A stretch of 64,000 nucleotides of DNA from Heliocybe sulcata (taxonomy: Eukaryota; Basidiomycota; Agaricomycetes; Gloeophyllales; Gloeophyllaceae): NCBI GenBank assembly GCA_004369045.1, contig ML213503.1:2069667-2133666 (forward strand), in the 5' to 3' direction. Position numbers and translations under genes: made by a program. This document shows, piece after piece, positions 22,843 to 34,828 of this stretch. Within the stretch, counting starts at the first letter, position 1, and each line of letters begins with the position of its first letter. Below the pieces are notes generated by a model. It was not told where the DNA came from. It saw nothing but the letters and a program-made list of their open reading frames with translations, and did not search any database.

Positions 22843-25800
22843 TTACCCCCGCCCCGCCGCCCTGTCCGACCCCGCCAGAAGCGAATCGAACAGGCCTTGT
22901 GCCGAAGTCTCGTTCCTCAGCTGGATCATATAGATGATCCCCGTTCGTTGCCCTTTATCGCTCAGCTCCACAGCCACACCCGTTTTTCCCACCCGCTCAA
23001 CACCATCGTGAAGCACAATCGTCGAAATTAGAATGGTTTGACGTTTGTCATCGGCCTCGACCACCAGTTGCTTGAGGTTGATCGGTTGTTGGGTATAAAG
23101 CTTCAATTTAGCCTGACCCAGACTCTTCCATTGTGCGTGATGTTGTTGGATGAAAACCTTGCACTTCATCTGAGCAGTGATGGACGACGTAATCGGGCCC
23201 GTCGGCACTGTCTCTTCTACGGGAGAAGGGGGTGGACTTGGTTCCCGGAAGGATGCTGAACTCGTTCCGGACACCGCCACGGAAGCCACACGCGCATTCA
23301 ATGCAGAAGGCAACAGAGGTCTTGCCTGAGGAGCATGTAACGTCGGCAACGAGTCGCTGCGCGGCCCAAAGTCGGCCCCTGGCAAGGGCGGCAGTGGAGG
23401 CGGACCTCTTGGGTCGAATTGCGGCGCCATGTTCGGAGTAGATGCCACTTTCCGCAGCTGACCAGGTTCCCCAGGCGAGTATGGATCCGACGGCGGTCGC
23501 GGAGGCAACCCATACTGCCCCGGGGGTCCTGGTGGACCTCGAGGCGGCATCTGACCTGGAGGGAATTGCTGGGGAGGCGGGAAAGATTGGCCACCCACTG
23601 GAGGACCGCCTGGAGGATACGGACGCGGAGGCCCCTGCATGCCAGGAGGCATCATTTGTCCCGGACCCGGTGGTGGCCCTCTTACCTGCCCTGGTCCCAT
23701 TACCTGTCCCGGCCCTGGCCCCGGTCCCATAAACTGCCCCGGTCCTGGTCCCGGTCCCATAAACTGCCCTGGCCCCGGCCCTGGTCCCATAACTTGGCCC
23801 GGAGAAATACCCCTAGGATTGGTCGGCAGACTAGGTCCCCTACTCGGGCCAGGTCCAAAGCTCCCATAAGAGCCAACGCTAGTGCTCCTCGAAGGAGGTA
23901 TAACTTGGCCAGGACTGAACGAAGTCGGCGGAGGCGACGCGACAGACACATTCGACATGCTCCTGTTCAGAGCTTGCATCGACTGCTGCGACGGTGATGG
24001 AGAGCGCATCGGTTCGTGGATCGAGACTGGCGGCGACGTAATCCGCTCCGAAGGAGGCGGAGCGGACGGCGATCTGGAACTGGACGAACCAGCAGGCGAC
24101 AGGCTATTTGGCAGAGCGGGCATGGGAGGTGGAGGTGACTTGGATTGAGGACCCACTAGGAGACGTGTCAGGGCATATAGATCATGATCAGGTTGCAGAC
24201 TCACCACTCGCAGCAAATTCGATACATTCCTTGAGATCTGCCACGAGCTTATCACGCGCATACACCGACTCAGTGCGCAAGGTCACGACTTCTTTCCGTA
24301 AGATCGTAATTTGGACCTCCGTATCTTGAGATGTCCGTCATTAACAGTGTCGCGTTACATACTTACTGAGCACGCTCACCAGATCCATCAACCTCCGCGA
24401 CCCGCAGGTGTTTTCCTGCAAGCGGCGGATAGCACAACCACATATCCGCGCCATCCACCGAAGCTCTGTCTTCGGGAGCAATCCGCTCACAAATCAAGAA
24501 CAGATCCGTAAGCAAGAATATATGTCCTTGCGGATGAACAACTGGCTCTCCAGTAGCTCTCGGAGTAAACGTGATGATAACATCACCCGAGAACCGCAGC
24601 TCTCTGGTATAAGTAAGGGCAGGAGGAGATATCTGCAAGCGGACTTGCTGTTGGAAGGGTGAACGGTCAGCAACAACTCCATCCAAGGAGGATCTCTGGG
24701 GGTTCGTACCTTCGGCTTCATAGTGAAAATATCCAATACCCTGTCTGTTGACAGTCTGCGTTCAAGGTCGCTGATGGGTGTCGACAGCGTAGACGTAGAT
24801 TCCCGACCGACGGAGGTTGAGCCTGTCTCTCGACTCAGTCGCTCGCTGCAAGACGTCATTAAACCGTTTCCCTATAATGGTATGTAAACTTACCCGCCAG
24901 AGAACGTGCTCCCTCTAGCCGAGCTGCTGCCACTCGTACTACCTCGCTGTCCATCGCTGAACTGGGCGCTGTTCGTCTTCAGCTGCGTCCGCATATCAAT
25001 CACGACCTCGTCATCCCCAATCTCAACCTTGCTCTGCTTCCCTTCTCTTACGTCGGGCACCTCGCTCGTAACAGACTCCCTCTGCAGACCGGGTTCGGGA
25101 GGTGTCAGCTCTGCGCGCTGCTCCACGACTTCCATCAGCTTGTCTAGTCTCTCCACCGCGCCAACCAGAAGCTTATGATCGCTCCTGCCAGAGACAGTGC
25201 TCTTCAGCAGCCTCCCGTACAGCTTCCTGTAGTATTTCAACCTGGCTTTGGGGAGGAGGAATAACTGGTCTAGGGTCCACAACGGTGGGGTGGAGGGATG
25301 TTCGGGAGAGTTAGGCGGAAGAGGGGGAGGTACGGAAGCGGAGAAAGTCGCCAAAACGATCGGTAGGCGCGAGTTGGAGGCTATTGGTTCCCAATTGTCG
25401 AGACCGGAGTAAAACGTGTTGCAGTAGGAGGTATATGGAGGCTCGAGATCATCGATCTGGACAAGGGATTGGTCATCTGGGAAACTCGTTAGTCCTCAAG
25501 CACTTACCCAGCGCATAAGGAGATCGCCAAGAGCCTTGGGAGATGAGGGGTTGGTACCAATCTCCTTCAATTTCTACGTGACGCAATGGTGAATGGCACT
25601 GAGAGTAGCGAAGGAGAGTACATACGTTGGAGAGACCTCGATTCGCCTTGTACACGGCTTCCACACTTCTGAACATCCCGTCTAGTTGTGGAGGAGGCAA
25701 GTTGTTGCGAGACCATGCTGAAGCAACTTTCTGAAGTATGACGACATCGTCAGCATGCAAGAATGCAGAGAACGCTACAGAAGTGCGTACCCGTATGATA

Positions 25801-26233
25801 CCAGCCAACTGGTCAACATACAACTTCTCGGTCTCAATCAAATCCACCAACGGGTTCGCCCTTTTCGACTTGCCTGCCCCGCCAGGAGACGAAGGGCCCG
25901 AGCTGACAGATCCACTAGGACTGATCGGCGTCAAAGGAAGCTGACTGGATCCTATTGAGATCAATGACATCTATTAGGCAGCCCGTAACCATGAAGTAAA
26001 CACCACGCACCAGGACCCAGCGAAGTGTCCCCGTACGCAGGAGTGGCTATCGGCGCTGGCCGCAAGCCCCGAGCCTGTTTCTCTGCGGGGTCGAGCTCGC
26101 CATCGTTTTGAAGGATCTTCGGGGGCGGGGACGGCAGCGGGAGCTCAGTGGTCTGTGGCGGGAGGGGAGGGAGCTTTTCGTCTCTACCCGGCGACGGCAG
26201 GGGCTTGTATGCATCGACGCTCGGCGCGTTCAT
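22843..26233 (-). CDS. RhoGEF (DH-PH type) with long proline-rich region
   Basis: The N-terminus is proline-rich (LPSPPPK). A Dbl-homology domain starts NPLVDLIETEKLYVDQL and continues through KVASAWSRNNLPPP, MFRSVEAVYKANR and LGDLLMRW to LLVGAVERLDKLMEVVEQR. After an acidic/serine linker there is a PH-like domain (VRLQISPPALTYTRELRF ... GHIFLLTDLFLICERI). Next come a coiled segment (ILRKEVVTLRTE), a very long Pro/Gly/Gln region with tandem decapeptides (23690-23800), and a C-terminal beta-rich PH/WH1-like domain from CKVFIQQHHAQWKSLG to the end. It should activate a Rho-family GTPase by GDP release; Rac1 is encoded 23 kb away, but pairing is speculation. Length is roughly 950 residues. Introns are short, including one after QLAGIIR. 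Confidence 0.85.
23690..23800 (-). repeat. 30-bp tandem repeat encoding GPGPGPGQFM units
   Basis: Within the RhoGEF gene, about three tandem copies of a 30-bp unit encode MGPGPGPGQF/V decapeptides, flanked by partial copies. The copies differ at third positions. The region is a likely site of length polymorphism and of disordered protein. Confidence 0.8.
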
Positions 26234-26937
26234 TCGTGAGTGTTGGGGCGGCCGACACGGAGGTAAAAGAGAGACTCAGGCGAGAAGCAAGCGGAGAGAA
26301 ATTGAGCGTTCCGTACACCGTGACAGAAACAGGGCAGTCAGGACATTGAGAGGGTGCGCCAGCCTAGACCGCCATCCCCCGAAGTCAATCAAGATGCATC
26401 GACACGTGCGCTACTCGTCCCTGCTCTTGCCCATGACTACCGCCTCAAGCACCTCAAACTTGTCTACTTTTGTGTACATATATGCGCGACGCATCCGCAC
26501 CGACTGCAAACTGCTGCTGCTGTCTCTCCGAAATCGCCTCGAAATAGACCAAGTTCCACGTCAAGGGGTCAAGGGGTACCAGTCTCATTGATGTTGATAG
26601 AGCGGGAAGATGTTGTGTAGATTAACGTTTAGGTTACACTCGGTTCGTTCGCTGGTATATAAACGTTTGCGGTCATCCATGGCCGCTGCTTTGATCCGTC
26701 GAGAATTGCACAGCGATAGCTCTCTAGAGCTGCCCGACCAGAAATCGCAGTGCCCTGGTGATTCGCTTTGCTCAGAGCCACATTCTCGGGCCACCTCGGG
26801 CCACGTCGCATATGACGCACTAAGGTATTGGAGTGAGAGTTGTTATAATTATAAGGTAGACCTGTCCGTAGATAACCTAGCGATCCATCACTGCGACCAC
26901 CAGTGCGCACAGTCCACTTTCACAATCACGCCCAGCA
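26234..26937. promoter_or_regulatory. Divergent promoter region (RhoGEF / coiled-repeat protein)
   Basis: No exon is recognised in these 700 bases. A TATA-like GGTATATAAACG lies at about 26653-26664 on the + strand. It fits transcription of the downstream small gene with a leader of about 250 bases, or translation from an earlier in-frame ATG at 26680. No intron was seen in the leader. Confidence 0.4.
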
Positions 26938-27410
26938 TGCGCCTACCCCAATCATCAAATGACGCAAGTCCACATCCCCCATCTGTCCCTGACGACGCTA
27001 CACCAGCCACCCCCGCACAAGAGCCAAATGCGATTCTGGATGCCCTCGCGGTCATCGAGCGCAACATCCTCCAGCGCATCAACGACATACAGACGCAGAC
27101 GAACAGCCGCTTCGATGCCCTCGAGGCGCGATTCCAGCAGATAGAGCAAGGGCAGAGAGTTCTCGAGGCCGCGGGAGATGCCAAGACTCAGTCCGATGTT
27201 GGTGATCTCCACGAGCATCTCGACGCTCTCAAGGCAAGTGTCGATGAACAGCTTGGCGGTGTACGAAGGATGTTTGATCGTGTGGACGATCAATTCAATC
27301 GCGTCGACGCACAGTTCAATCGGATAGATGGGCAGCACAACAGGATCGACGGGCAGTTCAACCACATTGACGGACGTCTCAACGATCTGCAGAGCACCCT
27401 ACGGTTTTGA
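26938..27410 (+). CDS. Small coiled-coil protein with C-terminal heptapeptide repeats
   Basis: This single-exon gene encodes about 157 residues from the ATG at 26938 (MRLPQSSND). The frame is also open further up, to ATGs at 26680 and 26610. A Pro/Asp/Ala-rich N-terminus is followed by an amphipathic helical region (ILDALAVIERNILQRIND, FDALEARFQQIEQGQRVLE, LHEHLDALKASVDEQLGGV). It ends with five tandem seven-residue units: VDDQFNR, VDAQFNR, IDGQHNR, IDGQFNH and IDGRLND. Seven-residue spacing of hydrophobics implies a coiled coil, probably homo-oligomeric. I do not recognise a family. The absence of introns is unusual beside its neighbours, and function is unknown. Confidence 0.65.
27282..27386 (+). 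repeat. Five 21-bp tandem repeats encoding (V/I)D-x-Q-F-N-R heptads
   Basis: Five consecutive 21-bp units encode the heptads at the end of the coiled-coil protein. The units keep the register of one heptad and differ mostly at third positions, which argues for an old, protein-level-maintained expansion. Confidence 0.85.
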
Positions 27411-27584
27411 TGATCGCGACGCCCTGTCCATACAAGCTCCAGAAATGGGATAGTTGGCATACGCGGTGATTCGATTGTACAACTAAGGATGTAGGTTGTT
27501 AGTCTAGTCAACAAATTATGACCATGATACATTGTCCTTGGAGACACCAGAATATCCATACACTCACTCCGAGGAAGCTCTCTC

Positions 27585-28688
27585 TCATAACCACTTGTCC
27601 ACTCCTCCCTTCTTCGGACCATCCGCACCTGCAGCTTTTCGTCTTTCCTCCTCCAACATGTCGTCAAACCTCTTCTGATCCACCGCTCTCTCAGGATCCT
27701 CGTTCTCGTCGATTACGAGTACCTGAACGTTCTCCCCTGTGGAAAGAGCAGCCTGCGGCTTGCCTTGAGAACCTGAAACTGGCGATGACGGCCCTGAGGA
27801 ACGACGCCGGAGGGCGTCCCAGGATGACTGAGGACCCTGCGAGGCATTAGCAGCTCGTATTTCGTCCCAAGTTGACTTTGATCGGGATGGTGACTGAGAT
27901 TCAGGTGGACCCGTCGTCGAGGGAGGGGCTATTGAACGTGGAGCGTCTGGTAACAAGAAGATATGACAGCATGAACATGCGGTAAGGGCTGCTCGCTATG
28001 AAGAAAGGACGCTCACAGGGTGGAGGCGATCCCGTATCCTCCATGCGATCGACCATCATGCCTTCTTCCACCTCTTTGCCGGGTGCCATACCTAGACCCG
28101 CAGGATCAGCCTCCTTGCCCGCCTCGACCCCATCCAACGCCTTCCCCTTGAAAGCAATAGAAGGTAGTCTGAAGTGTACAGGCGATCTAGGATTAATCCC
28201 ATGATAGACATTATCCATAGCCCGTTCAAAGCCCTTTGGGTTTTCGAGTTGTTTGAGAAACTCGAAATGGCTTCGGAAATGGTAGCCTTGTCCTGCCACG
28301 ACGCCAATTGAGCCAGTGACAAAAGCGAGGATTCCTGTGTATTTCTCCGCGGCGGTCTTCAAACGGCTGGGCAGAGGCAGACCGGCCGGTTTGATTAAGT
28401 ATGGAATGACAGCGCCTACCAGGCCGAACGCTGTCTATGAGCACGGTGCTAGTTAGTCAAGAACCCCGGAGGTGGACATACATGGCTGACCGGAGCGTAC
28501 TTGGACCAACCGCCAAAAAATCTGGTGCTGAGGTTGTAGTCATGCAGAGTGAGATTCCCCTTCTGAAGCTCGGGTTTGAGAAGCTGTTCGGCGCGATATC
28601 TGTTCTTAAAGACCAGATCCAACGCAGAGACAGAATACGTTGAAGTCGCAGCGTCCGCGCTTCTTTCAGTTGCATCAGCGTTGTCCAT
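27585..28688 (-). CDS. Conserved membrane protein, possibly OCIA-domain-like
   Basis: Three exons encode about 320 residues. An N-terminal segment (DLVFKNRYRAEQLLKPEL) precedes a hydrophobic stretch (FGLVGAVIPYLIKPAGLPLP) and a second one (YTGILAFVTGSIGVVAGQGY), so one or two membrane helices are likely. The central part reads FLKQLENPKGFERAMDN. The C-terminus has two tryptophan motifs, STWDEIRAAN and SSWDALRRRS, then KRFDDMLEEERRKA and VDKWL. Such WDxIR motifs and the acidic/basic tail recall the C-termini of OCIA-domain mitochondrial proteins. This resemblance is weak and I would not assign a function. The first intron joins SKYAP to TAFGLV, and the second lies near 27956-28020. Confidence 0.6.
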
Positions 28689-30254
28689 AGCCGCCAGAAG
28701 AACGACGGGTGCGCTCGAGAGCGCACTCTATGGGCGCTTGTTTCCGTTCCCTACGATCAGTGTCGCGTGACGTCATCGATCATCCACGACGCGTCGTCTA
28801 AAATGGCTCTATCTACCTCCCTTTTGGGAGTTATGTTCCGTTACGATTCCAGATTTAAAGGTGCGCCGCTGGACAGTGACAAATCCGCAGAGCTCAAATA
28901 CGTATTTGTTTGGTTAAAGCTACCATGAAGCACTTCATTTTCTCAGCGCACAACATGGCATTCGAAAATGGACCTCGACAGTTGATCCTTATGCACGCCA
29001 TTATATTGGCAACTCAATACCAGAAGCCCATGTCTTTGCTATCCCGTACAAGCGCCATCTCACGCGCCATTCTACCGCGATGTGAACTGTTCTGCTGCCC
29101 TTGAACACGGTGTTGCTGCCGACCCGAGCACACATGTTTGCCCTCAGCTGTCAGTGGGAGGCGGCCTCGCTGAGCATCGCGCCTGAAACTTACGTAGGCC
29201 ACCATCTCAGCTAAGTGCCAGTAAATTCACGGCGGCCATGTGTCACTAACAATTAAATTGATTATGGATGATGTGGGCGTCACTGCGATTATGTGTTCCC
29301 AGCGCTTCACGTCGGCGTGCATGCCTCTGTTCCACATAACACGAGATGCGTGCATGGCGATAAGAAAGTAGGTCCTGCTACATTCTAGAGTTCTGACCAA
29401 GGTCCTCAGGGCAATCGATATGAAGGCGGAGGCCACCATCTGCTAGCAAACCCGGGAGACAGCCCTGAGTTCATTTGAGGTGAGTGCGAGCAAGCGGCGA
29501 ATGTCTTGCTTTTCGCAACCCCAGTCCACTCTGACTATCATTCTATCGAAGTTCCTATGGCAAAACGACGGATGTTCCAGAGTCTTTCCCCGTCATCCTC
29601 TTATCACGGGTACCTACTTCCGGTAACGCTGCTCTGCGCCCTATTAGCTTGGTGCTCTTCCGCTTGGACCGGGTAGGGCATATGAGTTCATCTCTCAACC
29701 TCGGCGCGCGCCAAGGTCCTCCGGACACGCACTTGATGGAACCTCACTAGCGTCCGGGCTCCGAGCCTGACTTTATCCGAGTCAGCGACAGTTTCCCGGG
29801 CTCATGAGATTGGTCCCCAACAATCCCCAACTTGTCCCCAACAACTGCCTCGCGACGGGAAGGTGTCGATCATACTGTACCTGCCGTCACCCATGTTACC
29901 GATCCATAATGACAGACTCATCCGCTCCTTCCGCTAATTGGGGTGGGGTAGGTCGCGAGAGACTACAGTAGACTGTACAACCGACGCCGATGACTGCAGC
30001 TGAATAATGTCCATTATCATAGAACAGCATAAAGTCCCTGATCTAACAGTACAGTACGCACGCGGAAAACACAGCTGGAAAGCGGAGACGAATCTAAACT
30101 GTATGTACACCCACGACAAGAAGGAAAATGAGGATGCCAGAACCACAAGCGAGGAAAGCATAAGACAGCGGAGGCAGCTATATCGATACAATATTCAGAA
30201 ACGAAGTAACGTAAATGCAAATACCGAGTCCGATCCCCCTCCCAACGCCTCAAA
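28689..30254. other. Long gene-poor stretch with possible membrane-protein relic
   Basis: No complete gene was found. On the minus strand, 29439-29227 reads SAFISIALRTLVR ... TYFLIAMHASRVMW ... IIAVTPTSSIINLIVSD. This resembles the last transmembrane portion of the basidiomycete DUF6533-like seven-helix proteins, but the upstream part could not be joined and the match is weak. The remainder holds no recognised feature apart from short CCCCAACAA duplications near 29815-29850. Confidence 0.3.
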
Positions 30255-33236
30255 TCACAGATATGGAGCGTTGCGAGAGGAGATACGCGGGACGCTCTCC
30301 CCATTGGACCAGGCCATCCGATGGTCAGGCCCGCTCCCCAATGAGCCTTGGCTGTGGCCGCTCAATATCGAGCTGGGAGAGTCCGCGTTGAGCAAGCCGT
30401 TGAGGCTCGCCGGCGAGCCTGCAGCGACTCCGTCGCCGTGCATGTCATCCAGGCCGGCGATTCGACGGAACGCCGGGTTCGGAGGCAACGGTGCCCCCAG
30501 TCTGCCCTCGGCGTATTCGACCTCCTCGCCACCGCTCCCACTGCCAGTGACGCTGAGAGCACCGGAGGAGCCGTCTGCCCACAGGGTGGTGCGAGAAAAT
30601 GGGTAGAGGGGGACATGGGGAACTTCCAGTGGACGCTGCTGAGTCGTCAAGCGGATTATCTCCGACAGAAGGCCTTGTAATAGTCGTTCCTGCCGAGCTG
30701 CAAGACCGGGGTCAACTCGAAACGGACGAAGCCGAAGGGTACTGTACTCACTACCGATGGGTGAACGCTCGCCATATTCCAGCATAGCGAATCTGGAAGG
30801 CCCCGTTAGATAGTCGACACTCACGCCACTTCGTAGACTTACCGTAAGAGATTGATTTCACCCCAGACGTATTCCTCCTCAGCCGTCTTTCCAAGCTCAA
30901 TGTAATGCTTGCACAGTTGTATCTGGACCACAGCAGCCAAGTACCAACAGATCTGCAGATAATTGGCACGTCATTCGACAGCTCCATCAAGAGACCGGTA
31001 GTGCTACATACCGTCGCAAACGGATGTAAACGCGATCTATCCATTGAGGTCGTGCTTAAATCAGAATACGATTTGAGAATTTGCTGGGCAGCGTGAGCGC
31101 AGCGCCGAGTGGAAATCCAGTTCTCGTTTCTAAAATCCAGGTAGGGATTATGCAATGTGATTGCGGCCCTGCAACACAAAATCATCAGAATCCATTAGAC
31201 TTGCAGAGTGTGAACTCTTACGCATGAGGGATGATGTGGACCATATATAGATCAGTGTCGACCGTATTTCCCTCTCCTACATACACATCCCTGTAATTGG
31301 GCGGAAGACTGTTCAGGAAATCGACGCAGACGAGACTATCCAGCTCCTTGAAGCCTTTAAGCTGGAACGGATCCTGATTCTTGGATGGAGGGTACGGCGA
31401 CCGGAGATTCCCTCGCACATTGTAATCGGTGACACGGCCAAAGAGCATAACTGCTTTCAGGAGGAGGAGGAACGAGTCGGTAAACTGGGGAGGGTGAGTG
31501 ATGAAGACGTCCTTGGTGATAAGGCTTTGTAGGTTATCTTGCCCGAGTTGCTTGTAGCGAGTCAGTCATGCCGCACAGGTAGGACGGTCCAGTAGAACTC
31601 ACATCTGTCTCGAAGTCAATCCGACGTAGCGGAAACTCTGTACCAATGTCCTGCTCGTCCACCGCATGCACCCAGCCGCCCACGGAAGCGATCCGATCGA
31701 AAAGTATAGTCATCCACCACGTTCTTCTTCTCGACTCAAGGTCTCGGCTGTCTTTGGGAGGAGCCAGATAAGCTCCAGGCGAGCTATTGCCATGCTGCGA
31801 ATATGTTCCTGGATGGTTGAGCTTGAGAGGAATAGCTACCCTTATCTGGAAACCCGCAAATATCCAGACTTCCACCCATCGTCCTTCCTGGTAGAAATAC
31901 CAAGAGAGGAGCTGGCAGGCCTGCATGACCGCGAAGATGTCTTCGCCAGTAGCCATAGTACGATCAATGTATTGTCGCGCCTTGCCCGCATGATATTCGG
32001 CGAACGTATCCCGGCGCGTACCGTCAGGCATCATCTTCATGCCTTGAGAAGACCAGCGAGATGCCGAGGCACACTGATGTGAACTGTTAGATAGCGCCGC
32101 ATCCGACTGTATCAGGGCACGTACGATAGCATGGAGGATAGCGGAATGGGGGAAACCCTGGTCGCGAGGATGAAGATCCAAGGATGCTAGAAATGACGGG
32201 CGGTGCATTATTCGAGAACTGCAAGGGTCACACTTGAAGAAAAGGTCGATGCTGGATGTGTGTTCAACACCATCATGGAGATTTGATCGAAGCATTCACA
32301 ACTTACTAATGGTGAAGGACGTGGGGTTCGGGCAAATCGGGATTCCATCCAGAATAAATAAGCTCCGTCAGCGCACTGGCACTTGAATTACCCCTCGACC
32401 GCATTGTTCGTAACTGGGGGCTGCCACTTTCGCTGCGGAAACTCATCTCTGGACTCGCTGTTGAAAGCGAGGTCACGATATTCGAAGGGAGGTGCGGTAT
32501 GGTAATGCCTGAAGAGCCAGCTAAGGAATGAACGTCAGGAGTGATCCGACCGCTAGTCGATGGTTGCGACAAAGCCGAACCAGGTCGGATATAAGGGTGT
32601 ATGGGAGAGTGACTTGGCGATTGGGATGGCGCCACATAGCTCGGTGACCCTTGAATGCCACTTTCGCTCAGCTGCCGCTTCAACTTAGCTGTTCACGTCT
32701 CAGTGAGGAAACCAGACGTCCGACCCGCGGAGATCCATACCTACGGTTTCCTCCAGCTCTTTAATCTTCTGCGACGGGTCTATCTCTGGCGCCAATTGCA
32801 GGCCTTCCACAGGATCATATTCGCAGTGCGGTTCCGACGGATGCCTGCATACCAGCGGCGGCTTGAGTGACTGCAACGGGAAAGTAGAGGATGCAGACAT
32901 ACATATATCCCTGGGGCGCAGGAACACTAATCAGGGCTTGCCAGTTCCTTCATTACCGTTAAGATGGCCTATAAAGCACTGAATGCAGGATTCTCACTTG
33001 TAGCAAGTACCGCAGTGTGGGCGGGCTGCATCGCATTTCTGCTCCGTTCTCATCAGGTCCAGAATAAACGAGATGGATAAACGTAACTGACCAGTTTCCG
33101 CTTCCGACATGACAAGCACGCCTTCGAACGGTATACCCATAAGGCTCTGCATGGTACCCTATATGAAGTGCAAGAGTCGCACCTGGTTGCGGCGTAAAGC
33201 AGGACGGGATGAGCTTGAGCTAGTCGCTTTCGGCAT
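30255..33236 (-). CDS. Zn2Cys6 fungal transcription factor, copy 1
   Basis: The first exon begins MPKATSSSSSRPALRRNQ. A 60-nt intron then leads into the zinc cluster, CLSCRKRKL-KCDAARPHC-GTC, interrupted once more before KCD. The distal cysteine follows a longer loop (PSEPHCEYDPVEGLQLAPE), and the exact exon join in that loop is uncertain. A leucine-zipper-like coil (IKELEETVAKLKRQL) comes next. The fungal transcription-factor regulatory domain starts at FFKCDPCSSRIMHRPSFL and continues through YFYQEGRWVEVWIFAGF and ESRRRTWWMTILFDR. It ends RISSRNAPYL, about 800 residues. It binds DNA in the nucleus; the target genes are unknown. It is clearly paralogous to the factor at 41206-44204, sharing the MPKATS start and the intron position before the zinc cluster. 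Confidence 0.88.
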
Positions 33237-34828
33237 CGCACGTCGCGGCCAGCGCCCAGGAGAGGGACAACGGGTAGTAGGGAAGGGCGGGAAGGGAGGG
33301 CGTAGATGCAGAAGGACCTCACGACGAGTGATACATTCTTTAAGTTCTATTGAAGCCACGTGCCCATCGGGAAAGCGCTGAAGATGGGATCGGACTTGGG
33401 ATCTGGTACCTCCCCCATAAACGCGCCTCTCCCGCCTGCTAATTACAACCCCCAGTCCCAGTTACCAGGGTGGCCGTCGTTCTCGATATAACAGATTTCA
33501 TGTCTCAATATCTTGTGTGCCTTTCAGTAACCTTGTTGCATGCGACTCAAGGACGGTGGCGGGATAACGGGATGCTTCACCCAACAAGTATGAAACGCTG
33601 CGCCCCATGATGAGTATGCTTCTAGGTGGCCACTAGCATTGTCCTCTCGGAACTTGCGAAACTGACGAGTTCTCTCCTCAAGTTTTGTTGAAGTTTGATG
33701 CCAAATATCTCCAGCGCCACAGCTTTCCGAGTCTATCGCCGCCGGCCTCATGGAATTGATCGTGCTTGATCCTTGATGGTACTCCTACTGTCACCCCACG
33801 GCACTTGGACAGCCTCGTTAGTCGTCGGATTGGCAGAAGCGCCCAACGCGGGGACGTTCTACTCGAGTTCTACTCGCTCCCCGGGACTGGCGGAATGTCG
33901 GAGTCGGGTTTTCGACGTTGCGGCTAGCCCGAGTACGGGAGATGGCTTCTACTTTGTAGACGTATCCCATAAGCTTGAACCCTTGATTGCCGTCCAGTAC
34001 TAAGTATGATAGCCCCGGAGAACAGTTGTGACCGACTCCCACAGGAAGCATGTACAACTTTAAATTGGGCATACTTATTTAGAGAGTCGCCGCGATCCTG
34101 CCATGAGCGCGTGAGCATCAAAGCTTTCCCTCTTCTCCGTCATCTACGTCAATCAAGGGTTCTTTCAGTAATATCTCGACTTCATAGCTTCACGGGCGGC
34201 ACCATGCGGCATGCATGTGACGAGGTTCGGCACCTCCATTCGTGATTTTCAAAGGGATATCCACGCAGGCGGTAACCGCTCTCGTCTTCTGCGCAGCGGG
34301 AAGCTGGCACATGCAGAGGGACGGCCTTCAAATAGTGTGGCAAATTCGAGGGCACAATCCTCTCGAATTCGGAATTAGACAGCACCTAGCACTGCTGGTA
34401 CACGGCGAGCTCATTGGAAGCCTGCGAGGTAACAAGCAGGAACGTGCCACCTGCAGTAACTGACGTTCTGCACAGCGATCGGCCTACCCTCGGTCATGAG
34501 GAATGGGCGTATGTGCGTTAGCTGAGCTCCCGGTCGCAGCAGCGTTGAAAAACGTCGCGGGACGATCTGGCTTGACGATCTCCTGGCGACCATCATTCTG
34601 GCTGCTGTTCCGTCCGGAGGTATAGCTCTTAACCCATGTGCCTCGGCACCGAACGGGGAAGATGAGGAAAATGCAACGTGACATTGCTTAGGGCCATCAT
34701 CGTTGCAGCGGACATAGCCTGCACAGGACAGTCGCGAGATAAGACATAGTCGATACTCGACATATCCTAGGATCTACGCATGGCCCGTCAGGAATGCACG
34801 CCTCTCACACTGAAGAGAGCGCCATTGC
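33237..34828. other. Intergenic; promoter of transcription factor copy 1
   Basis: These 1.6 kb hold the presumed promoter of the regulator and the 3' flank of the YjbQ-family gene. I looked for short exons on both strands and found none that could be joined. The frame upstream of the regulator start stays open to an ATG at 33359, so a 41-residue longer N-terminus cannot be excluded. Confidence 0.4.

Noticed and set aside
23419-23997. A long Arg-rich + strand open frame
   Set aside because: It is the complement of the proline/glycine-rich part of the RhoGEF; low-complexity GC-rich coding DNA leaves the opposite strand open.
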